DNA from: an uncultured delta proteobacterium
GTDB lineage: Bacteria; Myxococcota_A; Polyangia; Polyangiales; Ga0077539
Direction: 5' to 3'
DNA: 36,840 nucleotides
Assembly (NCBI GenBank): GCA_903845045.1
Contig: CAIMWA010000661.1
Coordinates: 1-36,840, forward strand
Position numbers and translations under genes: made by a program. The notes beneath the pieces are model-generated. The model was not told the origin of the DNA and searched no databases. It saw nothing but the letters and a program-made list of their open reading frames with translations. Shown piece after piece: positions 16,262 to 24,663 of this stretch (position 1 is its first letter; each line of letters begins with the position of its first letter).

Positions 16262-19200
16262 TCATCCGCGGCGTGTGCGCGCGCTCTGGATGAGCCCGCG
16301 AAGGGTCTCGAGGTCGGCGGCGGCGCGGGCCTTCTCGGCGTCCGCTGCGGCGGCCGGAGAGATGCGCTTGCGGGCCGCCACGGCGACGTCGCGGGCCGCC
16401 ATGGTGCGATGGAGGTCGTGCGCCGGAGCCACCGTCGGCGGCGTCACGCCGGAGCCCGTGGGGTCCGTGCCCGGCGGGTACGACTCGTCCCAGGACAGCT
16501 CGAACGTGGGAGCGTCGGTGCGCGGCGCGGCGAGCGTGAGGGCGCCCTCGAAGGTCGGCGCCGCGGCGGTGCGATCGCCGAGGCCCCAGCGCGACTGCGG
16601 AACGCCGTACCAGCGCAGCAGCGTCGCGAGGAACGACGTGGCGTCGTACTCGGTGCCCGTGGACGATCGGAACACCGTCGACGGTGCGATGTAGGGAGAG
16701 ACCAGGATCGTGGGCACGCGCGGCCCGAGGCGGTCGAAGGCGAAGCCGTCGAGGACCTCGTTGGGCCAGGGGCGCACCGCGGTGGGCGGCGGGACGTGGT
16801 CGAAGAGCCCGCCGTGCTCGTCGAAGGTGATCACCAGCAGCGTCTCGGACCACTGCGGCGACGCGAGCAGGGCCTCGTAGATCTTCTCGAGCTGCGCCTC
16901 GCAGGGGACGAGGTCCTCGCCGGGGTGGTACGACGTCGAGGTCTTGTCCTTCTGGGCGATCCAGACGGGCTCGAGGTACGAGAACGCGGGGAGCGTTCCG
17001 AGGGCGGCGTCGAGGAAGAACTGGTCGATGGGCTGCACGAACGCGTTGTGGTCGTCGTTCGGCGCGGTGCTCCCGTCGAGGCTCGGAACGAGCCCATCGA
17101 GGAAGAGATGATACGTGAAGACGTGGTTCATCCACGTGCACGAATTGTAGATCTTGAAGCTGTCGAGGCCGTTGCTCCAGAGGGTCTTCCAGACCGACGG
17201 GCGGTGCGGGATCTCGGGCCACGCGGCGTAGGTGTTGCCGTTCTGGAAGTTGTCGAGGCGCCCCTGCGCCGAGCCCGTGAGCGAGAACGCGCGGTTGACG
17301 TCGGTGCCGCCGGGCATGCCGCAGAACCACCGGTCCGACGCGGCGTAGGAGCCCGCGAGGCCGTAGAGCACCGGGAGCTGCCGCGGCACGTAGTACTGCA
17401 TCACCACGTCGGTGCCGTTGTTGACGCAGAAGCCCTGCATGTCGGGCGTGCCGGTCCAGTCCTTACGGCCTCCGTACATCTGACGCATGACGTCGGAGTG
17501 GTTGTGGTACGGATCGGCCATGGGGAAATCGAGGTCGAAGGTGAGCCCGAGCTTGCCGCCTTCGTAGGGGGTCTGCGGAATCTCCCGTCCGTTGTACGGA
17601 TTGGTGTACGCGCCGACGCCGTCCCAAGGACCCTTCGGTCCCACGGTGACGCTGCCCGACGCGCCTTGCGGGTAGAGAGCGCCGAGGGCGTGATCGAGGG
17701 AGCGGTTCTCGATCATGTAATAGACCACGTGCTTGATGCGCTTGCGCAAGAAGTCGATGGTTCCGGGAACGTCGGCGCGCGCGTCGTCGATCTCGTCGAA
17801 GGCCTCGAGGCCCACGACCCGGTTGGCGTAGCGGAGATTGTCGGGAAGCTTCCCCGAAGCCTTCGGGTGCGCGAGATCGCTCAGCGACCAGAGGCGCCAC
17901 GAGCCGTCCTGCGCGCGATCGAGGAGGTCCGTGCCGACGGCGCTCAGGCGGTGATCGCCGGGCGCGGGGCCGGGCTGCGGCGGAAGCGTGGCGGCCTGCA
18001 GCACGGGCTTCGACAGGGGGATCGGCAGCGCCGGATCGAAGCTCCACACGCGCACCTCGCCGGTGCCCTCGACCTGGTCGACGACGCGGTCGCCCACGGA
18101 GTGCAGCGCGATGCCGGCTTGAATGTCGTCAAAGGCGCCGGGGTCCATCCACGGAACGAGCGGGTCGCCGTTGACGGCTCGCGGATCGAAGTTCCAGAGA
18201 CGGAACGTGCCGCGCCCCGGGTTCGGGATGAGGTGCAGCACGAAGTTTCCGCCCATGGCCGTCAGGTCGAGCACGTCGCCGTCGTGCTTCTGGTGCCTGC
18301 CCGACGGATCGGAGAAATCAGCCACGCCGGAGAAGAACTTCGACGACGCCCAGCGTCCCTTGATCCCGCCCACGGCCACGAGCGGGTTGGGGCTCGTCGG
18401 ATCGAAGGGGAAGAGCCGCCACGAGAAGAACGAGTCGTCGCCGACGGTCTCGGCCTTGGCCGTCCACATCAAGATGTACGCCCCGATCTGCACGAAGCGC
18501 TGATCGGACGGGTACGGGCTCGCGGTGACGGACGTGAAGGGTTCGGCGGAGTCCGGTCGAAAGCGGAAGAGCTCGTAGTTCGAACCGTCCACCGCCACGA
18601 CGTAGCGCGCGCTCGTCTCGGCGTCGCGGGTGTGCACCGGGCCAGGGACGGCGGGCAGGGTCTGGTAGTTCTCGTCGGGCCTCGTGGGCGGCGCGGCGCA
18701 ATTCGGGCAGCACGGGTCGTCGGTGCCGAGGCTCAGCGCGGCGCAGCGGGCCGAGGCCTGCTCCAGCGTGAGCACGGGCTTGATGTGCACCGGGTCGAAG
18801 AAGAGATCGACCTGCGCCAGCGCGCACTCCATCCGTCGGTCCTTCGCGTCCGACGCGGCGGGCACCGATCCGAAGGTGCGCCCCGGCCCGAACCAGCGAT
18901 CCGTGGCCTGCGTCAGCGCGACCTGCACGTCGACGTTCGGATCGTCGGCGAAGGCCTTGAGGAACGACGCCGCCACGAGGTCCTGCGCCTCGTACTGGCG
19001 AATGTCGGGAATGGTGCTCGCGTCGCCGGTGCACCGCCCGGTGACGCCCGCCGCGATCATGTGGTTCGAGATCAGGTACGGCGTGAGCTTGGTGCTGTGC
19101 GGCGAGAGCTTGATGTACCCAGCCGTGCCCACCGGACACGCGCCGGTGACGTCCTGCCCCGGCGTGAAGAGCTGGTCCTTGAAGCGCGCGCGAAACCAGG

Positions 19201-20011
19201 AGGCCGCCTGCGGGTCGTAGAGCGGCGACCCGCACACCAGCAGCGGCAGCGTGTACTTCTCGCTCGGCGCGTCGGGCCGATCGAGAAGGAACGACAGCAT
19301 GGTGCGCACGTAGCTCGTGCTCGCGTCGTCGTCGTCGAAGAACGCCGACGTCAGCAGCGTGGGGAAATAGTCGTTGGCGTATTCGCTCTGCCCGCTGCCG
19401 GGCGCGGCGATGGGGTTCACGTCGAGGGTGGTGCAGTATCGATAGAGCTCCTCGGGGCCGAAGCCCGCGGCGGCGAGCAGCCGGCGCCAGCGCTCCAGGG
19501 TCATGTTGTGGAGATAGTCGGCGCTCCGCAGCGCGGCTATGGGGGGATAGTGCATGAGCGTCACGGCGCCGTTGCGCGACAGCGCCATGCCCAGCGGCAG
19601 GAACGGCTCCCACACGCAGAGGCCGTCGCTCTTGCTGACCTCGAAGCCCGCCATGGGGTTCCACGCACCGGGGGTGGCCTGGGCCTTCGCGCAGCCGCGC
19701 AGCGCGAGGCCCGAGTGGCGCTCGTCGAGCATGGTCTGGTGGCGCTCGGAGAAGGCCTGCGCCGCCGGGAGCTGCGCCGCCGCCACGGTGAACTCCACCA
19801 CGTAGCCGTCGCCCTTGCCGTCGGTGCGCGGAGCCACGACGACGGTCGTGCCCGGCGCGAGCGCGATGCCGTCGGCGCTCAGCGAGCTCGCCGTGTAGTG
19901 CGCCGCGATGGACGGCACGTCGGGATACGTGTCCGTCGTCGGGAACAACTGATCCTGGTACGTCCGGTCGCCCGGGAGCGGATACGCGACCTTCACCGTC
20001 TCGTTGGCCAT
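16262..20011 (-). CDS. Large phosphoesterase (phospholipase C/acid phosphatase family) with propeller-like repeats
   Basis: 1249 residues. The C-terminal third is a PF04185-type phosphoesterase: VVYYMIENRSLDH (M766-E768-N769), MPGGTDVNR, and the metal motif TFDEHGGLFDHVPPP (D1064, H1066). This family hydrolyses phosphodiesters or monoesters such as phospholipids. The middle (about 430-740) has at least five related segments of the form W/F-R-x-W/F-x-F-D-P (WRLFPFDP, FRLWNFDP, VRVWSFDP, FRFRPDS, WRLWSLS), suggesting a beta-propeller. The first about 430 residues are not recognised and include a Cys cluster (CCPNC). No signal peptide is visible although relatives are exported. The start ATG at 20011 has AGGGGA upstream; the longer frame upstream overlaps another gene. 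Confidence 0.85.
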   Translation of the reverse strand: MANETVKVAYPLPGDRTYQDQLFPTTDTYPDVPSIAAHYTASSLSADGIALAPGTTVVVAPRTDGKGDGYVVEFTVAAAQLPAAQAFSERHQTMLDERHSGLALRGCAKAQATPGAWNPMAGFEVSKSDGLCVWEPFLPLGMALSRNGAVTLMHYPPIAALRSADYLHNMTLERWRRLLAAAGFGPEELYRYCTTLDVNPIAAPGSGQSEYANDYFPTLLTSAFFDDDDASTSYVRTMLSFLLDRPDAPSEKYTLPLLVCGSPLYDPQAASWFRARFKDQLFTPGQDVTGACPVGTAGYIKLSPHSTKLTPYLISNHMIAAGVTGRCTGDASTIPDIRQYEAQDLVAASFLKAFADDPNVDVQVALTQATDRWFGPGRTFGSVPAASDAKDRRMECALAQVDLFFDPVHIKPVLTLEQASARCAALSLGTDDPCCPNCAAPPTRPDENYQTLPAVPGPVHTRDAETSARYVVAVDGSNYELFRFRPDSAEPFTSVTASPYPSDQRFVQIGAYILMWTAKAETVGDDSFFSWRLFPFDPTSPNPLVAVGGIKGRWASSKFFSGVADFSDPSGRHQKHDGDVLDLTAMGGNFVLHLIPNPGRGTFRLWNFDPRAVNGDPLVPWMDPGAFDDIQAGIALHSVGDRVVDQVEGTGEVRVWSFDPALPIPLSKPVLQAATLPPQPGPAPGDHRLSAVGTDLLDRAQDGSWRLWSLSDLAHPKASGKLPDNLRYANRVVGLEAFDEIDDARADVPGTIDFLRKRIKHVVYYMIENRSLDHALGALYPQGASGSVTVGPKGPWDGVGAYTNPYNGREIPQTPYEGGKLGLTFDLDFPMADPYHNHSDVMRQMYGGRKDWTGTPDMQGFCVNNGTDVVMQYYVPRQLPVLYGLAGSYAASDRWFCGMPGGTDVNRAFSLTGSAQGRLDNFQNGNTYAAWPEIPHRPSVWKTLWSNGLDSFKIYNSCTWMNHVFTYHLFLDGLVPSLDGSTAPNDDHNAFVQPIDQFFLDAALGTLPAFSYLEPVWIAQKDKTSTSYHPGEDLVPCEAQLEKIYEALLASPQWSETLLVITFDEHGGLFDHVPPPTAVRPWPNEVLDGFAFDRLGPRVPTILVSPYIAPSTVFRSSTGTEYDATSFLATLLRWYGVPQSRWGLGDRTAAAPTFEGALTLAAPRTDAPTFELSWDESYPPGTDPTGSGVTPPTVAPAHDLHRTMAARDVAVAARKRISPAAAADAEKARAAADLETLRGLIQSARTRRG

Positions 20012-20082
20012 GCTTTTTTCCCCTGCTTTCGCGGGGATGCTAAACAGCACGGCGCGGGGCGCGCAAGGGTTGCGCGTGGCGT

Positions 20083-20682
20083 TCAGCGTCCGCAGGCGGC
20101 CGGGGCGGAGCAGACCTTCACGCCGCCGGCGCGGGCGACGCAGCACCCCGTCGGGCAGTCGGCGTCGGCGGCGCAGAGCGCGCGGCACGTGCAGTTCGTA
20201 CCGACGCACGCGCACGCGCTGGGACGGTTCGTCGTGGCGTCGCGGCAGCAGTCGGCGTCGGCGGTGCAGGTCGCGCCGAGCTGGGCGGTGCACGCCGTTG
20301 CGCTGGCGCAGTTGAGCGCGAGGGAGCACACGTGCGTGCCGGTGGTGAGCTCGACGCAGCAGCCGCTGCCGCAGTCGGTGCCCGCGCTGCACGACACCGA
20401 GCACACCTGCCCGAGGCCCCAGAGCCGCGCGCAAAGCGTCGGGGATCCGTGGTCGGCGCAGCAGAGCGTGCTCGCGGTGCAGGCGTCGCCGGCGGCCGCG
20501 GTGCACATCGGGGTGATGCAGGCGCCCGCGATGCACGTTTGACCGGTCGCGCAGAGCCCGCAGCGGTTGCCGAGGTCGTCGACGCCGCAGGTCCACCCGA
20601 GGCGCGAGCACGACTGCGGGGTCGCGTCGCCACCGCAGCCCCCGATGCACATCGCCGCCACGAACAAGCTCCAACGCACCAT
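20083..20682 (-). CDS. Cys-rich lipoprotein
   Basis: 199 residues. The N-terminus MVRWSLFVAAMCIGGC is a short lipoprotein signal peptide with lipobox IGGC. The mature part is packed with Cys in repeated patterns of the myxobacterial Cys-rich type: CGLCATGQTC, STLCCADHG, GTDCGSGCC, ADADCCRDA, ADADCPTGCC. These suggest three or four small disulfide-stabilised repeats. It is probably anchored outside the cytoplasm; the function is unknown and no enzyme motif is seen. An AGGGAG site lies about 10 bases upstream of the ATG. It is 71 bp upstream of the large phosphoesterase on the same strand, so the two may be co-transcribed. Confidence 0.78.
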   Translation of the reverse strand: MVRWSLFVAAMCIGGCGGDATPQSCSRLGWTCGVDDLGNRCGLCATGQTCIAGACITPMCTAAAGDACTASTLCCADHGSPTLCARLWGLGQVCSVSCSAGTDCGSGCCVELTTGTHVCSLALNCASATACTAQLGATCTADADCCRDATTNRPSACACVGTNCTCRALCAADADCPTGCCVARAGGVKVCSAPAACGR

Positions 20683-20820
20683 CGACGATCGGCTCCCTGG
20701 CGGCCCGCTGCGCGCCGCGCTGGCAGCGTACCCGAGGCGCGCGCACCGGGCGCGGCGAAGCGACGAAGGCACCGCGGCGGGCTGGCCCCGCGCATCCACG
20801 GTGCGGTAGGGGAGCGCGTC

Positions 20821-21996
20821 GTGTCGCGATCGTTCCTCGCCCTGCCGCGCGCCTTCTGGATCCTGTGGGTGGGGCAATTCATCAACCGCCTCGGCGGCTT
20901 CGTGCTCACGTTCCTGCCGCTCTTTCTCACCGAGCACCACCACTACACGCCGGCGCGGGCAGGCACGGTGCAGGCGCTCTTCGGCCTCGGCAGCCTCGCC
21001 GGCGCGTCCCTCGGCGGCTGGGCCACGGACCGCTTCGGTCGACGCCGCACCATCCTCGTCGCCACCGTCGGCAGCGCCCTCGTCGTCGCCGCCTTCGGCT
21101 GGGCTCCTCCGGGACCACTGCTGGCCCTCGCGGCGTTCCTGCACGGCGTCGGCAACGCGTACGGACCCGCGCTGACCGCGGCGATCAGCGACGTGGTGCC
21201 GCCGGCCGAGCGCAAGCGAGCCTTCGGGTACTTCTACTGGGCCGTGAACCTGGGCTTCACGTGCGCCGCGGTCCTCGGCGGCGCCCTCGCGCAGCGCGGC
21301 TACCACTGGCTCTTCATCGGCGACGCCGCGACGACGCTGGGCCTCGCCTTCGTGGTCCATCGCTTCTTCCCGGAGTCCCGTCCCGAGGCGCGCGAGGGGG
21401 CGAAGAACCCGTCGCTTCTCGAGATGCCGCGGGTCATCGCCGACCCGCGCTTCGCCGGCTTCCTGGGCGCGCAGTTCCTCCTGCTCGTGGTGTTCATCCA
21501 GTCGTTCTGCACGATGCCCTTCGAGGAGCGCGCCCACGGCCTCACGGTCTCCGACGTCGGGCTCATCGCGGCGCTCAACGGCGTCGTCATCGTGGTGGTG
21601 CAGCCGCTCTTCGTACGGGTAACGCGCACCGCGCACGCATGGCGCATCCTCGCCCTCGCCGCGGCGCTCGTGGGTGCAGCGGCGCTGCTCGTGGCGCACG
21701 CGCGAACACTCGAAGCCTTCGCGCTGGGCATGGCGGTGGTGTCCCTCGGCGAGGTGGCGTTCTCGAGCGCCGCGCCGGCCTTCGTCGCCCACATCGCGCC
21801 CGCCGACCGTCGCGGAACATACCAGGGTGCGTATTCACTCTGCTGGGCCGCGGCGTCGTTGGTCGCCCCGCTCGGCGGACCGGCGCTCCTCCAGCGCTGG
21901 GGCGGCGCGGCGATGTGGCACGTCGGCGCGGCGATGTGCACGCTGGCGCTGGCGGTCCACGTCACGCGCACGCGGCGGGCCGAGGCGGCGGGGTAG
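20821..21996 (+). CDS. Major facilitator superfamily transporter
   Basis: 391 residues with about 12 predicted membrane helices. The MFS signature loop between helices 2 and 3 is present (GGWATDRFGRRRTI), with an acidic/basic repeat region after helix 6 (FFPESRPEARE). It is an inner-membrane secondary transporter, probably an exporter (DHA1-like); substrate unknown. The start is the GTG at 20821, because AGGGGAG (20808-20814) lies six bases upstream and helix 1 (FWILWVGQFINRLGG) begins soon after; the open frame upstream overlaps the Cys-rich lipoprotein gene antisense. Two MITE-like elements follow 16 bp after the stop codon. Confidence 0.9.
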   Translation: MSRSFLALPRAFWILWVGQFINRLGGFVLTFLPLFLTEHHHYTPARAGTVQALFGLGSLAGASLGGWATDRFGRRRTILVATVGSALVVAAFGWAPPGPLLALAAFLHGVGNAYGPALTAAISDVVPPAERKRAFGYFYWAVNLGFTCAAVLGGALAQRGYHWLFIGDAATTLGLAFVVHRFFPESRPEAREGAKNPSLLEMPRVIADPRFAGFLGAQFLLLVVFIQSFCTMPFEERAHGLTVSDVGLIAALNGVVIVVVQPLFVRVTRTAHAWRILALAAALVGAAALLVAHARTLEAFALGMAVVSLGEVAFSSAAPAFVAHIAPADRRGTYQGAYSLCWAAASLVAPLGGPALLQRWGGAAMWHVGAAMCTLALAVHVTRTRRAEAAG

Positions 21997-22012
21997 GGCG
22001 CGCGGGGCGCGC

Positions 22013-22153
22013 GGGGACGGGGGTAGGAAAGTAGGTTCATGGAACGATGGCCGCATGCGGACCGCGCCCGCGCGCGAATCGCCTGGGATTCAAGGGCGTC
22101 GACGCTGGATTGGAGCGTTCGCGGGAGATTCCTACTTTCCTACCCCCGTCCCC
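22013..22153. mobile_element. MITE-like element, family 2, copy A (141 bp)
   Basis: Perfect 23-bp terminal inverted repeats: 22013-22035 begins GGGGACGGGGGTAGGAAAGT, and 22131-22153 is its exact complement. No ORF inside. From the inner GAAAGTAGG (22027) to the inner CCTACTTTC (22139) it is 113 bp, the same as copies B and C. It fills the gap after the MFS gene. Read as a non-autonomous mobile or REP-type element by inference; also a potential bidirectional terminator. Confidence 0.8.
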
Positions 22154-22184
22154 GCCCTCCTTCCACCAAACCTGATGGACAGCC

Positions 22185-22310
22185 GAAAGTAGGTTGGTGG
22201 AACGCTGGCAGCGTCCGGAGCGCCACGGCGCGTGAATCGCCGATGATTGCAGGTCTCGACGCTGAGTCGGGAGCGTCCGCAGGAGATTCCTACTTTCCTG
22301 CCCCCGTCCC
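22185..22310. mobile_element. MITE-like element, family 2, copy B (left end truncated)
   Basis: It starts with the inner part of the repeat (GAAAGTAGGTTGGTGGAACG), lacking the outer GGGGACGGGGGTAG, and ends with CCTACTTTCCTGCCCCCGTC at 22289-22308 (one change from copy A). The 113-bp span 22185-22297 aligns with copy A (22027-22139) at roughly 80% by eye, including the interior, so A and B are true homologous copies. It ends 7 bp before the stop of the convergent BLUF gene. Confidence 0.75.
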
Positions 22311-22317
22311 AACCCCC

Positions 22318-22740
22318 TCACCGGTTGCCCGCGGCGAACTCGCGGAGCATCTCCAGCGCGACCCCGGGGTTCGCTCGGATCACCGACGGGTCGCGCACCT
22401 CGAAGAGCGGCGCGGCGTGCGGAACCTTCGCGACCTCCGCGGCGCCGAGATGCCGGAACCCCATGCTCCACGCCGGAAAATCCCGCTGCGCGACGGCCCG
22501 GCGCTCGATCTCGATGAGGCCGTGGTGGCGCGGATCGCGCGCGATGCGGGCGTAGGTCTCCTCGACCGCCGCGCGCTCGCCCTCGAGCACCTGCAGGAAG
22601 TTGCCGCCGGCGTACAGCAGCATCCCGGTGACGCCGGCCTCGCCGTTGCGACGAACGCTCGACGCGAGGATCTTCACGATCTCGGACTCCTGGACATCGG
22701 CGCCGAGGGAGCTCACGTAGATCAGGTGCAGCAGGGACAC
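22318..22740 (-). CDS. BLUF-domain blue-light photoreceptor
   Basis: 140 residues, a stand-alone BLUF domain with a short tail. BLUF proteins bind FAD and sense blue light through a Tyr-Gln-flavin hydrogen-bond switch. With the GTG at 22740 as Met1, the key residues are Y8 (LIYVSS), N32, Q50 (FLQVLEG), W91 and M93 (WSMGF). Their spacings (24, 42 and 41) equal those of the AppA photoreceptor (Y21, N45, Q63, W104, M106). There is no output domain, so it must act through a partner. A longer GTG start at 22782 is possible but adds only unrelated Arg-rich sequence. It lies upstream of copy B of the repeat and 110 bp from a CBS-pair protein. Confidence 0.93.
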   Translation of the reverse strand: MSLLHLIYVSSLGADVQESEIVKILASSVRRNGEAGVTGMLLYAGGNFLQVLEGERAAVEETYARIARDPRHHGLIEIERRAVAQRDFPAWSMGFRHLGAAEVAKVPHAAPLFEVRDPSVIRANPGVALEMLREFAAGNR

Positions 22741-22849
22741 ACCTCGACTGTGGCACCTCGCCGGGCGGCGATCCACGCCCACCTTCGCGGCGCGACCCGC
22801 GCGGTCGTCGAGCGCCGGCGCTCGGGCGGCCGAACGAGGGAGACGGCGG

Positions 22850-23284
22850 TCACGTCGGAGGGATCGAGCCCTTCGGCACCGGCGCGAGCTTGTAGTTCGC
22901 CGAGATCGCCTTCAGCAGGTCGAAGCGCGTGATGGCGCCGACCATCTTGCCGTCATCGACGATGACGAGACGGCGGAAGTTGTTGTGCAGGAAGATGCCC
23001 GCAGCGAAGTAGATGTTCATGTGCGAAGGGATCGTCGTGACCTCCTTCGTCATGTAATCGGACACCTTGCCGCTGGGGCGCGCGTTGTCGGTGCCCATGG
23101 AGAGGAGCGCCAGGCAGTCCTTCTCGGAAAGGATGCCGAGCACCGAACCCTTGGCGTCGACGATCGGCGCCGACGTCACGTGGTGTTCGATGAGGAAATC
23201 GATGGCCTCCAGGATCGGCATGCTCTCGGGCAGCACCTGGACGTCGGTATCCATGTATTCGCGAACGGATGGCAAGCGCAGCAC
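22850..23284 (-). CDS. Tandem CBS-domain protein
   Basis: 144 residues made of two CBS motifs and little else. The first spans about 8-65 (VREYMDTDVQVLPESMPILEAI...GILSEKD), the second about 72-132 (VSDYMTKEVTTIPSHMNI...GAITRFDLLKAI). CBS pairs bind adenosine nucleotides and usually act as energy or redox sensors for a partner. The GTG start is supported by GAGGAG six bases upstream. The target is unknown; it is preceded by the broken XRE regulator and followed by the BLUF gene, all on one strand but with gaps of about 90-110 bp. Confidence 0.9.
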   Translation of the reverse strand: MLRLPSVREYMDTDVQVLPESMPILEAIDFLIEHHVTSAPIVDAKGSVLGILSEKDCLALLSMGTDNARPSGKVSDYMTKEVTTIPSHMNIYFAAGIFLHNNFRRLVIVDDGKMVGAITRFDLLKAISANYKLAPVPKGSIPPT

Positions 23285-23374
23285 GGTGGACTCCTCGGGC
23301 CGGAGCTTAATACGAAGCGCGGCGCGGCGTTGGCCTTCGCAGGCGCAATCTCTGCGGCGCGCACCGGGCGGCCG

Positions 23375-24149
23375 TCAGCGTGCTGCCTCCTCGAAGAAGC
23401 GCCGGCTCTCGTCGTCCGCGGGAAAGACCAGCTCGACGCGCAGCTCGTCGAGGGTCACGTCGCGCGCCGAGCCGAAGCGCGCGATGGTCGTGATCGTCGT
23501 CACGACCCGATCGCCAAAGCGGAATCGCGGGCAGATGACGCGCTCGTCGGCGCTCGCGACCCGGGGCCGCGGAACGCCCGCCAGGTGCGCCTCGAGCCGC
23601 GCCACCGACGCACGCAGCGCCCCCGGAGACCCGTTGGCCTCGCGCCGCAAGAGGTCCAGGGCCGCCCACGCGACCTCGGCGAAGTTCTCCGTGGCCGCCC
23701 GCACCGGGCTCCCCGGCGCGAAGGACACGTCGATCCAATTGCCGCCCTCGAGCCCCGGCAGCAGCCGGTGCGCGGCGCCGTTGGCGGCGAGCAGGCGATA
23801 CTCGTGATCGAACGCGAACGCAGGGTACGGCTCGTGCTTTTCGAGCATCGACTGGACCACCCGTCGAAACGGAGAGAGGGCGTCGTCGTCGAACGATCCC
23901 TGCGGGTACGCGGGAGCGATCCCGGCCGCGACGAGAAGCCGGTTGCGATCGCAGGGGCACGTCGAGGGCCTCGGCCAGGCGTTCGACGACGGCGCGCCCA
24001 GGTCGTGAGCGGCCGGTCTCGACGAAGGACACGTAGCGCGGCGACATGCCCGCGCTCACCGCGAGCCGGAGCTGGCTCACCCCGCGCCGCTCGCGCCAAT
24101 AGCGGAGTTCGGCACCGAAGGGGCTCTCGCGTCGTGGCTCCGTGGTCAT
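23375..24149 (-). pseudogene. XRE-family regulator with MmyB-like ligand domain, interrupted by a frameshift
   Basis: The N-terminal frame (from ATG 24149) encodes an HTH domain: FGAELRYWRERRGVSQLRL, then GMSPRYVSFVETGRSRPG and LAEALDVPL. The family next expects RDRNRLLVAAG. That sequence is present (DRNRLLVAAGIAPAYPQG), but in another frame, which continues through LEKHEPYPAFAFDHEYRLLAANG to the MmyB-like C-terminus at 23375. Two bases are missing near 23945-23953, in CTGCGATCGC where CTGCGNGATCGC is needed. Either the gene is inactive or the sequence has an error. Read without correction, the HTH would be followed by an unrelated Arg-rich tail to 23307. Its ATG overlaps the stop of the upstream membrane-protein gene (ATGA), indicating translational coupling. 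Confidence 0.8.
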
Positions 24150-24589
24150 GCCGTCTCCGGGGTCCCCTCCGTCGTCGTCGCGCCGCGGCCTGCGCCGAGA
24201 GCTGCCACGGGCGCGAGGCCGAGGGCGAAGAACCCGACGTTGCCGACGGCATTCTGCCACGAGCCGTGGGCCAGCGACGCCCCGGTGTCGACCACGAACC
24301 ACGTCGCGAGCCCCACGGCGAAGGCGCGCGCCCCCGTGGCCGTCGACGTCGCCCTCGCGAAGAACGCCATCGCGGCGCCGAAGCCCGCGGTGAGCCCTCC
24401 GGCGACGCCGGCGAAGAGCCCCTCGGCACCGCCGGGCCTCCCCGGGTCGGACAGCACGAGCGTGGTGATGAAGCGAAGCGCGCCGGGCGAAAGCGACGCC
24501 AGCGCCAGGCCGACGCCGGAGACGACGTAGGCCCAGCCTGCGATCGCGGTCCAGCGGCGCGCGGTGTTCTTCGAAGGGTCTTGGTTCAT
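24146..24589 (-). CDS. Four-helix membrane protein of unknown function
   Basis: 147 residues with four predicted membrane segments (about 13-31, 48-68, 78-100 and 112-132; e.g. WAYVVSGVGLALASL and FFALGLAPVAALGAG). There is no signal peptide or enzyme motif. It is not recognised; small four-helix proteins of this sort are common next to one-component regulators. The stop overlaps the ATG of the XRE/MmyB-type regulator, so the regulator is likely translated from the same mRNA and may control this gene. Confidence 0.7.
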   Translation of the reverse strand: MNQDPSKNTARRWTAIAGWAYVVSGVGLALASLSPGALRFITTLVLSDPGRPGGAEGLFAGVAGGLTAGFGAAMAFFARATSTATGARAFAVGLATWFVVDTGASLAHGSWQNAVGNVGFFALGLAPVAALGAGRGATTTEGTPETA

Positions 24590-24663
24590 GCCCCGAAGGT
24601 GCCGTCGGGGGCGACGCGCCGCGATTCCCGAAGAGGGAAGCGCGGGCGGATCTGCGGTGCCCG

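Noticed and set aside
16409..20542. Antisense open frame of 1377 codons opposite the phosphoesterase
   Set aside because: Same GC-bias effect; the minus-strand frame carries clear family motifs and the plus-strand frame has none.
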